Part shown: positions 40,101 to 51,700 of the stretch, piece by piece
How the letters are laid out: the number at the start of each line of letters is the position of its first letter
How positions within the stretch are numbered: position 1 is the first letter of the stretch
Assembly (NCBI RefSeq): GCF_024868665.1
Contig: NC_079891.1
Span: 34,941,077-35,005,076, forward strand
Length of the DNA: 64,000 bases
Source of the DNA: Triplophysa rosa
Taxonomy: Eukaryota > Chordata > Actinopteri > Cypriniformes > Nemacheilidae
Reading direction: 5' to 3'
Position numbers and translations under genes: made by a program
The notes under the pieces: generated by a model
What the model was told of the DNA's origin: nothing
What the model saw: the letters and a program-made list of their open reading frames with translations, nothing else
Database searches by the model: none

Positions 40101-41140
40101 CTAGATCAGATTCAAAATGTCTGAACTATTTGAAGGACAGAAAAAATAAATGACAAAATTACAAACTAGGGATGTGACAATGTTATCGTGTTATCGCAAT
40201 AGCAAAATTGTCTCAATATCATCGTGGTCACATGACTGTATGAAACGATAGGTCTTCCGGGCCTAACATGAAGAATGTTAGAAAAAAGAATAGATGTTGC
40301 ATTTGGCAAGGTCCATCTTGTGAAAATATTTTATTTGGTAAAAATTTCATTTGACCCATCTCATACTATGACTCATAACTCTAAGCAACAGTTATGATTA
40401 GAGGATGAAGAAAAGAGGATGCTTACGGCACGTTTCCAAGTCATCATTTGTCATTTTAAATGCCGCAATAAGCATCGTACCATGGGCTTTATACCGAGGT
40501 ATTATTGTACAGTGAGATTTTGATTTTGTTACATCCCTACTACAAACTCAACAGAAGAATTTTTGTCTAACACAATCTAATAGAAAAGAGCAAGAGCAGA
40601 GTTTTGGAAGTAAACTAAATGAAACGACTTCCGCTTACACTGCAAACTGTCTTTTTAATTTTGACTGCAAAAATGTATTTCTGTATTGTCAGGTACAAAT
40701 ATCAAGAAATTCAATTCAAGATGCATTTACTTGAAGAAATAAGACATAAGGTATTACTGCATATCTTGTTTTCTGAAAAATGTGTAAAAACTTCAAACAA
40801 GAATTTTTACGCTTAAAACCACAAAATTGAATTCAAATGTATTTTTCTTAGCCGATCTGCAGACACATTTCTTGTTTTAAGCACACACAGATTTAAGATT
40901 TTTTTAAAAAGAAAGTATTGTAATAGCCTAAGTGGATTTACAAAACATGAAATGCTCTCTCATTCATAAGTGTCTCGGGATAAAATCATCTGCTGAATAA
41001 ATGCATCGTTCTCAACTGATTAGCTCAAAATTGTATATATTATTATGTCACAAAAACAGCCAAAGTACACGACCTATAACCTCAACCGGCACCAGAGTCC
41101 GTGTGACCATCAGTAAATGTGTTGTGGTTCTACTCACCAT
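37186..41140 (-). CDS. myl2: myl2: myosin regulatory light chain 2, cardiac/slow type
   Basis: Seven exons on the minus strand: 41138-41140 (only the initiator ATG), 39970-40062, 38888-38963, 37655-37759, 37500-37578, 37371-37419 and 37186-37290. The chain joins in phase to 169 residues (human MYL2 has 166). It begins [20 protein letters not shown]. The serine in GANS (residue 16) corresponds to the MLCK phosphorylation site. EF-hand 1, [12 protein letters not shown] (residues 38-49), keeps the Ca/Mg-binding acidic residues. Further landmarks are [37 protein letters not shown], and a tail [15 protein letters not shown]. The protein binds the myosin heavy chain neck in sarcomeres and tunes contraction. 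Neighbouring ppp1cc and cux2 match the human MYL2 locus, favouring myl2 over the related mylpf or myl7. Which teleost paralog (a or b) is not determined. Confidence 0.94.
37893..38252. mobile_element. Foldback element with ~90-bp inverted arms
   Basis: The left arm, from ATCTGGCTTACGTCTATTTG, returns inverted at the right end as CAAATAGACGTAAGCCAGAT. Further matched blocks include ATACATAGTTTGCTCA and GCAATACGTCTCGGAGA. The arms cover roughly half of the 360 bp, so the RNA or single strand could form a long hairpin. It lies in myl2 intron 3. Confidence 0.8.
38291..38852. mobile_element. TTAA-flanked MITE with AGGGGTCATATG ends
   Basis: Left end TTAAAGGGGTCATATGACAC and right end GCCATATGACCCCTTTAA are inverted repeats, with TTAA at both edges. 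It spans 562 bp with no transposase. Together with the foldback element it fills most of myl2 intron 3. Confidence 0.78.
40167..40539. mobile_element. hAT-type MITE in myl2 intron 1
   Basis: Termini TAGGGATGTGACAATG and GTTACATCCCTA. The flanks TTACAAAC (40159-40166) and CTACAAAC (40540-40547) match at 7 of 8 bases. Confidence 0.75.
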
Positions 41141-41243
41141 GGCTGATGTAGATGAACAATGACGGACTCCAAAACGGCAGCTGAACAATGAGACGCTGAC
41201 GGAGGCCTTTTGTAGATGATCCGTGCTGTTGTCTACTGGCCGA

Positions 41244-41252
41244 TATAAATAA
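41244..41252 (-). promoter_or_regulatory. myl2: Possible TATA/MEF2-like site of myl2
   Basis: The A/T motif TTATTTATA (minus strand) lies about 105 bases upstream of the myl2 ATG, next to ACATGTG, an E-box-like sequence. It nearly fits MEF2 and could serve as a TATA-type element, as A/T elements do in cardiac light-chain promoters. Sequence resemblance only. Confidence 0.3.
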
Positions 41253-41887
41253 CACATGTCCTCTTTAGGAAGTGACAGGTAGATGATGATTCTTCATACA
41301 CGCACAGGCGTGTACCCCCAAGCTCAAGGTCTATTGTGATTTAGGAACAACAGTGGTTTAGAATAACAGGGTCTCGCTCTCTAGAGGACACATGGAAGAA
41401 ATGTTCGCTCATTCCTCAGCTGTTTGATTCGGTGATGGCCATCGGCTCTCTCCTCTCATCCTGTTTCATTTCAGGGTTTCCACACCACTTTGGGAAAGTC
41501 AACAACATCAAGATGAAATCACTATTGAAACAACATTTACTGTGTGAAGAGTGAAGCGGGAACATTTGTTAAGGCTTGATTTGGATTTGAGTAAATGTGA
41601 TGAGAAATGTTCATGTTGAGATCTTCAATAATGTTGACTTTTGATTGCAGACTTGAGAAATCTGAGCTCAGTTTGACACATTGTTGACGTCTCTTCTCAA
41701 ACTCTTTTGGCAGATTTGTCAGATTTCTGACTCTATTTCTCAGGCAAAACATCTGAGACGCATGTAATCTCTTTGATGTCTACAATAGATAACTGTAACA
41801 AAAGACATTTCATCTTATTCTTTATATAGGCAGAGACAAATCTTGCACTTTCATAAAGACAGTTGAAAACGGAGAAGATCTTTGACT

Positions 41888-42303
41888 TTAAAGTCCCAGT
41901 GAAATTAAAAATGACAATTCTTATTTTTTCCTGAAGTATTGCAGCGTTTATAGTAAATATCTTATCAATGAGGGTCATTTCTTTTTAAAACTCATGTTCG
42001 CTCATAATCTTCCGTTAAAATCTGAAAATGCACTCCTGCCCTGAAATGACTATCCATCTCAAATGACATAAACTAGAAGGCTTGGTCGGAGCATCCGTTA
42101 ACTCCTCCCCTTCAACTGTCAGTCTGCTGCCAGCTTCATTTCAAAATCAATGCAACAGCTGTTTTTACACATCCAATCAATTCGCAGTGAAAAACGCAAA
42201 CCACGCCCACTCATTTTCTCCTTTGAAATTCCTTTTCACTCGGAAATGCGTCCGAATACAGAAGTAAAAACGGTCGCAACTTCCGGTTCACGGGGACTTT
42301 AAA
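41888..42303 (+). mobile_element. TTAA-type MITE, family A, copy 3
   Basis: Starts TTAAAGTCCCAGTGAAATTA and ends GGTTCACGGGGACTTTAAA. Closely similar throughout to the copy at 33887-34293, same orientation. Confidence 0.82.
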
Positions 42304-43178
42304 GTTTAAAGTAGATTTCAACAAAACCTCAAACTGTGCTCGGACATCCAACCTGAACATGTCACATCAGATTCTCATAGAAGCATAGTTGTCTATGTTG
42401 TCCTCATTCATTTAAAAATATATCATGTTTTTATCTCAACTTTCTTTCAGTCTCCTAACCAATAAAATGTTTAAGTTCCAGTTCTTTAAAAGCATGAAGT
42501 GAAAGTGTGAGACGCTCGTGCAGTCTGTAGTAGATATTAACCTGTCAGTAACACAAGACACGGCTGCCAGTAATGCGTGACACGCACATTCACATGCCAA
42601 ACCTATTAGCAAAGAGCTGAATAACTCTACAGCTCTGCTGACACGTGTGCAATTTCATTCCCCATGTGTGAAATTATTGACAGATTCTTCATTTAAGACA
42701 TTCCCAATTAATAAATTGGTGCACTTGTAAAAATGAGAAAGCATGCAACGTATTTCTCACTTACTGTACCCTGGTGTTGTTTTAAACCTGTTTGAGTTTC
42801 TTCTGTGGAGCACAAAATGAGATCAATGGCTTCAGAAATATACAGTATGAGACACATGAAATCCACACATTTGTCCATTCATAAAAAATAGAAAATCGTT
42901 AGAAAATCCTTCCAAAGGTTTTTCAGGAAATGGAAAAACCGCTGTTCCTTTTAAATGAATAAACGTTGTCAAAGTTGACAAGCACTTTTTAATACGTTTT
43001 ATTGGTTAGATATTTGACAAACATAAAAGGTGACTTTAAATAATGATTTATGGCACACACAAAAAAGAAACATGGAGAACAAGGTTAACGATAATGCTTT
43101 GTCCCAGAAAGTATTGATGATTTATTTTTAAGCAATCTAAGCTCTACAGATTGCTTCCATTTTGTGTCTCCTTCGATC

Positions 43179-43571
43179 TTAAAGTGACACTTCACCCAAA
43201 AATGAAAATTCTGTCATCATTTAAATGTCTTTGTTCTGATGAACACACAGAAAGATATTTGGAATAATGCTTATAACCAAACAGATCTCGACCCCCATTG
43301 ACTCTCATAGTAGGAAAAATTACTTTATCATTATTTTGTTCTGTTGAACACACAAGAAGTCATTTTGGAGAATGTAGGACAGCAAACGGTTCTGGGACAC
43401 CATTGTTTTTTTTCCTACTATGGGAGTCAATGGGTGTTGAGATCTGTTTGGTTATAAGCAAATATCTTTCTGTGTGTTCATCAGAACAAAGAAGTTTATA
43501 CACATTTGGAACAACTTGAAGGTGAGTAAATGATGACAGAATTTTCATTTTTGGGTGAACTGTCCCTTTAA
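43179..43571. mobile_element. TTAA-flanked hairpin MITE, family B
   Basis: Left end TTAAAGTGACACTTCACCCA and right end GGGTGAACTGTCCCTTTAA are inverted, and the inner arms (AATTCTGTCATCATTTA and its complement) extend the palindrome. A relative lies at 63236-63643, and isolated ends occur near 1130, 23660, 44745, 56774 and 60668. Confidence 0.8.
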
Positions 43572-44618
43572 GAGAGGAACAAATTGTGTAGAATATTGCA
43601 CATATTTAAAACATATGTGACATCTACAGTGAAAATCTCTCATTTTCCAAATCTAATGACACCGCTGTTAATTGTGATTTTCTTCCAAGCATTCATCTAT
43701 TGTCTATTATATTTTAGTATCTCTCTGCATTGCTTTTTAAAACTGGTATTGTGGAAATGCCCATAAGAATTAGAGCAGTTAATGAACTGATTGATTGAAG
43801 AATCTCTGTGTATGTGGAAAACAGAACGGCAGGGAGGTCACTATGGAAACAGGCTTTTATACAGAATTTTCTGCTTGGAACTCTTCATTAAAATAATGTT
43901 TAATGTCAAACGTGTTTGAGTTATTTCTTGTGCTGCCAGAACATGAAGCTAAATTTAGCAGATGACACACAGACTGATCCTCAGATATAATTTCTAGGTC
44001 TTTATTTATATTCACCAGACTGTGCTGTGGAAAATCAATACTGTGCACTGTGAGTTTCAAATCACACAACACAATCAATACAACCAATAACTACAGTTAC
44101 CGGTCAGCATTGACCCAAACTTTACCCACAAAAAGAGGATTTTGCACCACAGCACAAGCTTTGCAATGGAATCATTTCAAAACACTTGCACGGATAGACA
44201 TTGTGAGTACTGTGTGATGATAATCTATAAATAGTTTTGAAATTTGTTAGTAATGAGTTCATGTCTGGAATGTGACCATGAAAAGCTCATTAATTGTATA
44301 CTATTTAGTCAATCAAAATATCCTTAATGATAATAAAAGTTTTTTAGAAACTCATCTTTAGACACATATCACCGCTCCACACTGATTGGATGATTGATTG
44401 ATTGATTGATTGATATATTGATTGATTGAGCTCCGCCCATAGCAGATGTTAGGCGCATTGATTTATTGACTGAGGTCTTTGTTTGCAGTTATTGATTGGT
44501 TGGATGTATTGATCGTGAGTATCGACTGCATGTGTTGGGCGTTTCACCCTCAGCTCAGATCAGATGATAGTGAAGCACACAGTCAGTATAGAACCTCTCT
44601 GTTTGAGAGAACGACATC

Positions 44619-45664
44619 ATGGAAACCAAGAGCGCTCTCCACAATCACATGGTATGTTTTTCTTAAAATGTTGTAGTTTACAGTGAGGATTGAATTGCTG
44701 AATTGTTGCCGAAATCGTGAGGGAGTAAATGGTGACAGATTTTCAGGTGAACTGTTCCTTTAAATCACGAACCTTTATCTCAACAGGAGCTGCACACGTC
44801 TCCATCAACATCACCCTGGTAATACTTCATAACATCTTACTGTCCACAGACTGTGAATTTCGTCAAATCTGATGCTTGTTTTTATTTTTTCAGAAGAAAA
44901 AAAGTGCAATATTTCTCTCAGATTTCCATTTTTGAATTGTGTGTCTTACTGGCGTGTAGCTCTGGAGCTGATCTGAAGATGATGATTGCCAGGAGAGACG
45001 GCGAGATTCAGCGTCTGCGAGAGGAAGTTCATCGTCTTCAGCGTCTGCTGCAGGAAGTCCAGGAGAGAACAGCCAATCACGTCACGCTGCTCCAACAACA
45101 ACTGACCATTAAATCACGAGATGTTGAGGTTCGTACAGTTCATTTTTATGATTATTAAAAGACAAAAGGAAAATTCTGTCTTTGCTGACCCTGACCTCAC
45201 TGACTCTAGTGTGCTTTGATCAAGCGCTACTCGTGCAATAGTGTCAGTGTTTATGTGCTTTGTGTCTTAGATACTTCAGGCCAGGTTACAATCACAGCAC
45301 GACTCTGTAAAGATCAAAGCTGAACTCAGGTCTCACAAAACATCTCGTAAATAATATTGTTCAGGCAACATGTACAAACTCTCTTTACTCGTATGTGTTC
45401 TCTCATTGACCTGCAGCAGTCTTCAGTCACTGAAACAACCCGCAGCTAAACCGGTGAGAGAACGGCTCCGTCAACGTTTAAAGCTCTCTAAATTCCTAGT
45501 AACCAATATTCTCTCTCTCTCTCGCTCTCTCGCCCTCTCTCGCCCTCTCTCGCCCTCTCTCGCTCTCTCGCCCTCTCTCGCTCTCTCTCTCTCTCTCCCT
45601 CTCTCTCTCTCTCTTTCTCCTCACCTTATTCTCGGTCTCTCTTCAAATCAATTCTCTTCTTCAT

Positions 45665-45722
<58 letters not shown>

Positions 45723-48700
45723 TCCCTCTCTCTAAGGTCTCTTCCCCAGCACCAGATGTTTGTGACATGTCAGTGAAGCAAAGTGCAGCTTTATATTCGC
45801 AGTCCACTGGTGACCATGGTAAGTGTTTGTGAATAGATTATTCTTTTTTTATTATTGCTAATAATCTATATCTAATTCAAACATATTAACCGTTTCATCG
45901 GACGCGCATGCTGAGACCGCAGTTAACTTCCGGTCTGTGTATGGCGAGTCGCGCTTAATAATATAACTGATTAGATTTTATTATATTTATATTGATATTA
46001 ATTGATATTATTATTATATTGTATAATAATTGTATTAAATATACAATTTGTTGAATTTTGTGGTATGTTCATTTTATTAAATGAACAATTTGTTGAATAG
46101 GTGCTGTAGTTTGGCCGCATTTAAAGGTGTCATGAACGGCTTGTTTATTGTTTTATACTGTTGTATGAGGTCTACTTATGACGTTCACGTTGTTTTTACA
46201 TTCAAAAACATCAAAATCAATAAGTAATAGGTTATTTTCTACCCGGGTTTTGAGACCGACTAACAAACGCTCGGTTTTAATAGGCGTGCCGCATTGAAGA
46301 CTTGGAAGTAGACACCCACTGCTATGATTGGATAACAGTTTGCGTAGTAAACTTAGTTGGAGCCTTCTGTGAATTTGGTTAGAGATGTAACGTTAGGTTA
46401 CACATTCGCCCTATTCGCACGGGATTAGTATTATCTGGGGACCTCGTGTGATTTATAAATGACCTCCCCACATCTGTATTTCATGTGGCGCATTCGCACG
46501 GGATAAATGAAGCCTGTGATTTCACTCAAATTTACTGGCTTATTTCCCGGATGTGAGGGCAAGGCTTTGCGCATAGTTTGTATAGCCGATAGTTGTATGG
46601 TGTTTAATGATATATGACCGTATTTGAGACCCGTGATCGCGAACCGGACAGAAGATCACCGCGATCGCGGGTCTCAAATGTTACAAGAGTTTCCATGATA
46701 AATAAACAAACGGGAGACTTCCGGTAACTTATGGATATGACCCAGCACCCGAAATAATACCAAAACACTTCAAAACAGCCTCCATTATTCGCAACCTGTG
46801 GATAAAACCTTGAAAAATGATATATGAGCCCGACAAATCACAGAGATTCGCTCGGGACTAATATTATCACAAGACCTCGGTGTTCGTCAAAATATGGTAG
46901 GTAATTTGTGGGTGGTTTTTTACTTTACAAATTACAGACATGGCCGATTCACACGGGATTAAGATCACAGACAACCTCTGCAATTATTACAAATGACTAG
47001 AGGTCCACAGGTAATACTAATCTCATGCGAATAGTGCTCAGGGCAAATCAAGCGATCTCTAACAAAGCAATAGTGACACATAGTACAAATATGTTTTACT
47101 CACATAAGATCGCTGCGCCACTCCTATCAGATCCAATATTGAAGGCACAGCACTGCTTTTTAATTTTAGTCTCTCCGCCAATCCAACACCATGCATTACT
47201 AATGTGGGAATCCGAAGGAAGGTTATGCAGAGACTGTGTTCTTCCACAACCGGGCACTGACTGCACAATATTTAGCGATCTTTAACGGCATGTTTATTGC
47301 TTGCTCGCTCTATCTGGTTCCGCACAACTTGTTACTTCATTTCTGTCATGTGCGAACCAGTGGGCGGGGCTAGAGTAGTTGTTGATATTCTCCTGTGGAG
47401 GCGGTGGTCAACCTATCAATGACGTCATAGATTGGTGCATTCCAGAACCTGCAAACAACACATCATCACATTAATCCATTCGTGTTGTTTACATAATGCA
47501 CGTACGCGCCGATTGCCAACCAAACACAGACATATGACTTAGTTTGACTTACCACTTGCGGTTCGTGTCCGGCATCTTTTAGCTCTGGGACCGCTCCATC
47601 TATCAGTTTCAAACGATCCCCAAATCCAGCGTTATATCCACCGTAACATTCATCACTGAAATGCAGTGAGCAAACAAACACACCTCAACTTCCCTCAGCC
47701 GGGTGAAGCGGCGTTGATTGGCACGCTCTTTCGTCGTGGTTCTCTTTCTCTCACGCTAGCGCGTGGGCGTGGTCTTTCGCTCGGTGGATGACGCGTGGGC
47801 ATGCTTTTCCAGGAGAATGGCCAAAAAAACACTCTGCAATGGTTTTAAATAATGAATTTGCACATGGTTTATTTTAAAGCATATTAAAAGCATAACATGG
47901 ACACCTAAACAACAATAAATATTTTCACCACAGGGGGATTTAAAAGCATCACTTAATGTTTTGTATTCTTTTCCTTACAAAAATGTTGCTCACTTTATTA
48001 ATTGTCATTCAGTAACTAAGCTACAGTATTTTGACATATGCAACAGAACTTCTTTACCTGAATATGCTGTCTGATCACACTGCAAAATAATTTTTTATTA
48101 TTATAAATATATTTATAATTACATATTTTATTTATTTATGTATAATTAAATAATAAATCAATTCTGTATTTTTGTCTATACCGTAACAAATATTGAAACA
48201 TTCTGTAATCAAGATGCATTTACCTGAAGCTAACTTACTTTATTTTTATCTTTAATATAAAGTCTTGTTTACTGACAAAATTATAAAACTTTATAAGAGT
48301 TTAGGCTTAAAAAAAATCTACTAATGGGGTATGAAAAATAAACCTAATTCAAAGGCAAACTTTTCCTTAGCCCCTTATATGTTTTCTTGTCTTAAGAAAA
48401 ATGCACATTTTTGCTCATTTTTTCCCCCATTTCATCGATGTAATTTTTCCTTCTTGACTAAATTAAATCTTGATTTTTAAGAACATTTGGAACAAAGACA
48501 AAACACATGAGTTCCAGAATCATTTTTTGCAGTGCACGCATGCAAATGGATGTGCCTTCCTAAAATTAAGATTGTAAATTATTAATAGATGAATTTATAT
48601 TTACTGTCAGGTCCTGAAGTGCCAGTAGAGTTTCATCAGGACTCATGGAGTGAGCCGTCCGCTGATATCTCTGACCTTAGTGCAGTCAACAAAAGATCAT

Positions 48701-51700
48701 CATCATCATCATCTCTGATCCTCCAAACGGCTGTCAAAGAAGAGACATCAGCATCCTGTAAGTACAGCATCAGTGATGAGGACGATGTTTATGACACTGA
48801 GTCTGATGAGGTCATGGATCAAGACGAAGGTGAGCTCGACACTACCAGAATCACCCAACAGGTGAAAGAGTTTCTTCAGACGCACAACATCGGCCAGCGA
48901 GTGTTCGGACACTGTGTGCTGGGGCTTTCTCAAGGGACCGTGAGCGACATACTGGCCCGACCCAAACCCTGGAGCAAACTGACCGTCAGAGGCAGAGAAC
49001 CCTTCATACGAATGAGGAACTTTCTGTCCAGTGAACGCAACATTCAAACACTCGGCATCATCGGAGACGGGCAGACAGGTGAGACAGATCCACCACGCAT
49101 GTCAAGTCGTCTTATTCATTTCACACATTTCCGATCCCTGTTTTGTGCTGTTTAAGCAAATCGGATAAAACACAGTTAAGTCATTTTTGGCATGGTAAAG
49201 TCCTAATAATAAATGAGTCGCAATTTCTGACTGAGCACGTCTAAACGAAAGTATATGGGTCGTATGTTTAGTGGAAGAGAACGACAGGAGATCTCCGGGT
49301 GTGGAAGATGCGTCAGACAAAATCAGGAAAATTCTTGAGCAGGCCAAACATGAGATGCATCTTTCATCGCATACGACCAGCGAGATGTGCACGACACGGC
49401 GTGAGAATTCCCCGGTGAAGCCGAATGAGGTGCATTCTGAAAGACTCGATCCCAGCGGTGTGTCCCCAACAGATTTTGTCCAAAGCATCATCCACAAGGT
49501 CCAAGGTGAAATCGACAGAAACCCGTACGCCTCCATCAATCCATTACACTCCTGGTCTCCTCCTCCGGGTCAAGGGTCATTCCGGACGCTTCCTGTTGAT
49601 TCAGAACAAAGATTTTACAACAAAACGATACCGGCGCAGAAAAGGCCTCGAGAGGAAGGATTGATACCACAACCGTGCCGTCTTGACCGTTTGGCTGTTG
49701 AAAGCTGTGGGGAAAATCAACAGCTAGCTCAAGACCAGAATGCAGGACTGACTTTGCACGGTCCTGCTGGTGTTAACACCGGTCTGGACTGCCACCAGTT
49801 TCAGAGTCTTGAGTTGGACACATTCAGCATCACCAAAAGAGTCAAGGACATTCTCACAGTCAACAATCTAGGTGAGGATGACTCGCATGCAAATGATACT
49901 GATAAATTCTTTTTCTAATCCACATGAAACACTCTAATATATTTTATATATTTATTTTGGTAAGGTTCAAAAACACTATACACTAATATCAAGGAATTTA
50001 CCACAATTTACTATTGATAAACTATAGTAAAACCAGTATTTACATATCACCTACAAAATACTTGAGATATAACCAAATGTATGGATTGCTAGAATATTCT
50101 ACAACATATTACAATTTACTGCTTTGCTATATAAAATACTAAAGTATTGTATATTGCCATTTTTATTACAGTTGACCAATACTTAACATGAACAAAATGT
50201 ATTAGTTACTGTAATATACACTCTAAAAAAATCTGTAAAAATACGGCACAACATACTGTATTAATATGAAGGGATTTTCTGTATTCATTTTTACAGTTGT
50301 TTTACCTGTATTTACATTTCGAACTGCATTAAATTACATTTTAGCATTAACAGAATTGTCCGTAAAATAAAGGAAAATGTACTGGTAATTTTCTACAAGT
50401 ACTTTATCTGTTTTTTATGGGATTTTCTTTTTACAGTGCAGTAGAATTGAATTTACTACTGTAAAAACCTGTAGTTATAGTTTTGTTTTCAGTTTCATTA
50501 ATATTTTAAAGGAGTTAATGCTTTTATGTTTAGATTTTTAGTTTTTATGTTAATTTTAGTTTTAGCAATTTTCTTGCATGCTTTTGTCCTTTTTCATGTT
50601 GCTATATAATTTATGATTATTTTATTTTTGTCTATTAACATAGAATTAAACTGAAATTTTACTTTTTAGGCTAATATTTGATTTGATTTCATTAAACCGT
50701 TACGTTTTCAAAGTTGTAATTTTAGTAAACTAAATTAACCTTGGTATAAACGAAAGTATACAGTGAGTACTTTTTTAATTTGGGAAGTTAAACACTCCCA
50801 GGTCTTATAGCCCTTTTAAGTAATTGCAAAATTGAATTGTTTTTCACCTGCTGGGTAACAAAATAATCCCATAATAATTACCAAACAACTTGCAAAAGTA
50901 CCTTTTAGCATGCACACATTTTCAGACTTTAGATGTATTCGTGTGTCATTGTCAGTGGTGTTGGTTGTTGATGTCGGCAGGTCAGCGTCTGTTCGGCGAG
51001 ACAGTTCTGGGTTTAACACAAAGTTCTGTGTCCGAACTGCTCTCTCATCCCAAACCCTGGACAAAACTGAGTGTGAGAGGGAAAGAAAACTTCATTCGTA
51101 TGAATCGGTGGCTCCAGGACTCTCGCAATGTCCAAAAGCTGAACACTATGAAGATGATGGACCAGAGAGGTAAATGTGTGAAAGAGTCCGCTCATAACGC
51201 ATACATTCAGTCATTCTTCATTAATTTGCGTCAATTATGTATTGCAGCTCATCTCAAACGTGCTCTGATCGCATCACATTTTGACTTGCATGGAACCATT
51301 TTTGACACATCAGAAAATGAGTTCAGTCTTCATGATCATTCAGGATTGTTTGATGTGTCCAAGAGGCGGCGTGTGGTTCTCTCATATTGGGAGAAAGAAG
51401 CTTTAAAAACAGCCTATCAGAAAGAGCCCTACCCCTCTCAACACACCATAGAGATGCTGGCATCACAACTAAACCTTAAGATTACTACTGTTAGTAACTG
51501 GTTCTGCAACTACAGGTGAGTTATAGATAACCTGGCTTTTTTAAACAAAAGTGTTTTTTTGAGTACATTAACATTTATTCAATTTGAGTTACAAAATTAA
51601 AGAACATTTGTCATTTTCTCAATGAGCCAACAATAAGTAGAAATGTTTGACAAAATGCTATACCTTTAAAAAAAAAAAAAAACTTAATTCCCTGACCAAA

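Larger units (their letters stand above)
41260..44618. other. Intergenic region between myl2 and the cux2-like gene
   Basis: The two genes are divergently transcribed. Two MITEs are listed separately. I searched for the N-terminal CASP-like exons of CUX proteins and recognised none. An (ATTG)n run occurs near 44391-44429. Nothing else supportable was seen. Confidence 0.5.

Noticed and set aside
44554..44600. Longer 5' extension of the first cux2-like exon (SDDSEAHSQYRTSLFERT frame)
   Set aside because: That frame is out of phase with the following exons; the in-phase frame has stops upstream of the ATG at 44619.
45370..45735. 121-codon Ser/Leu-rich frame
   Set aside because: Starts upstream of a short real exon and reads through the CT microsatellite.
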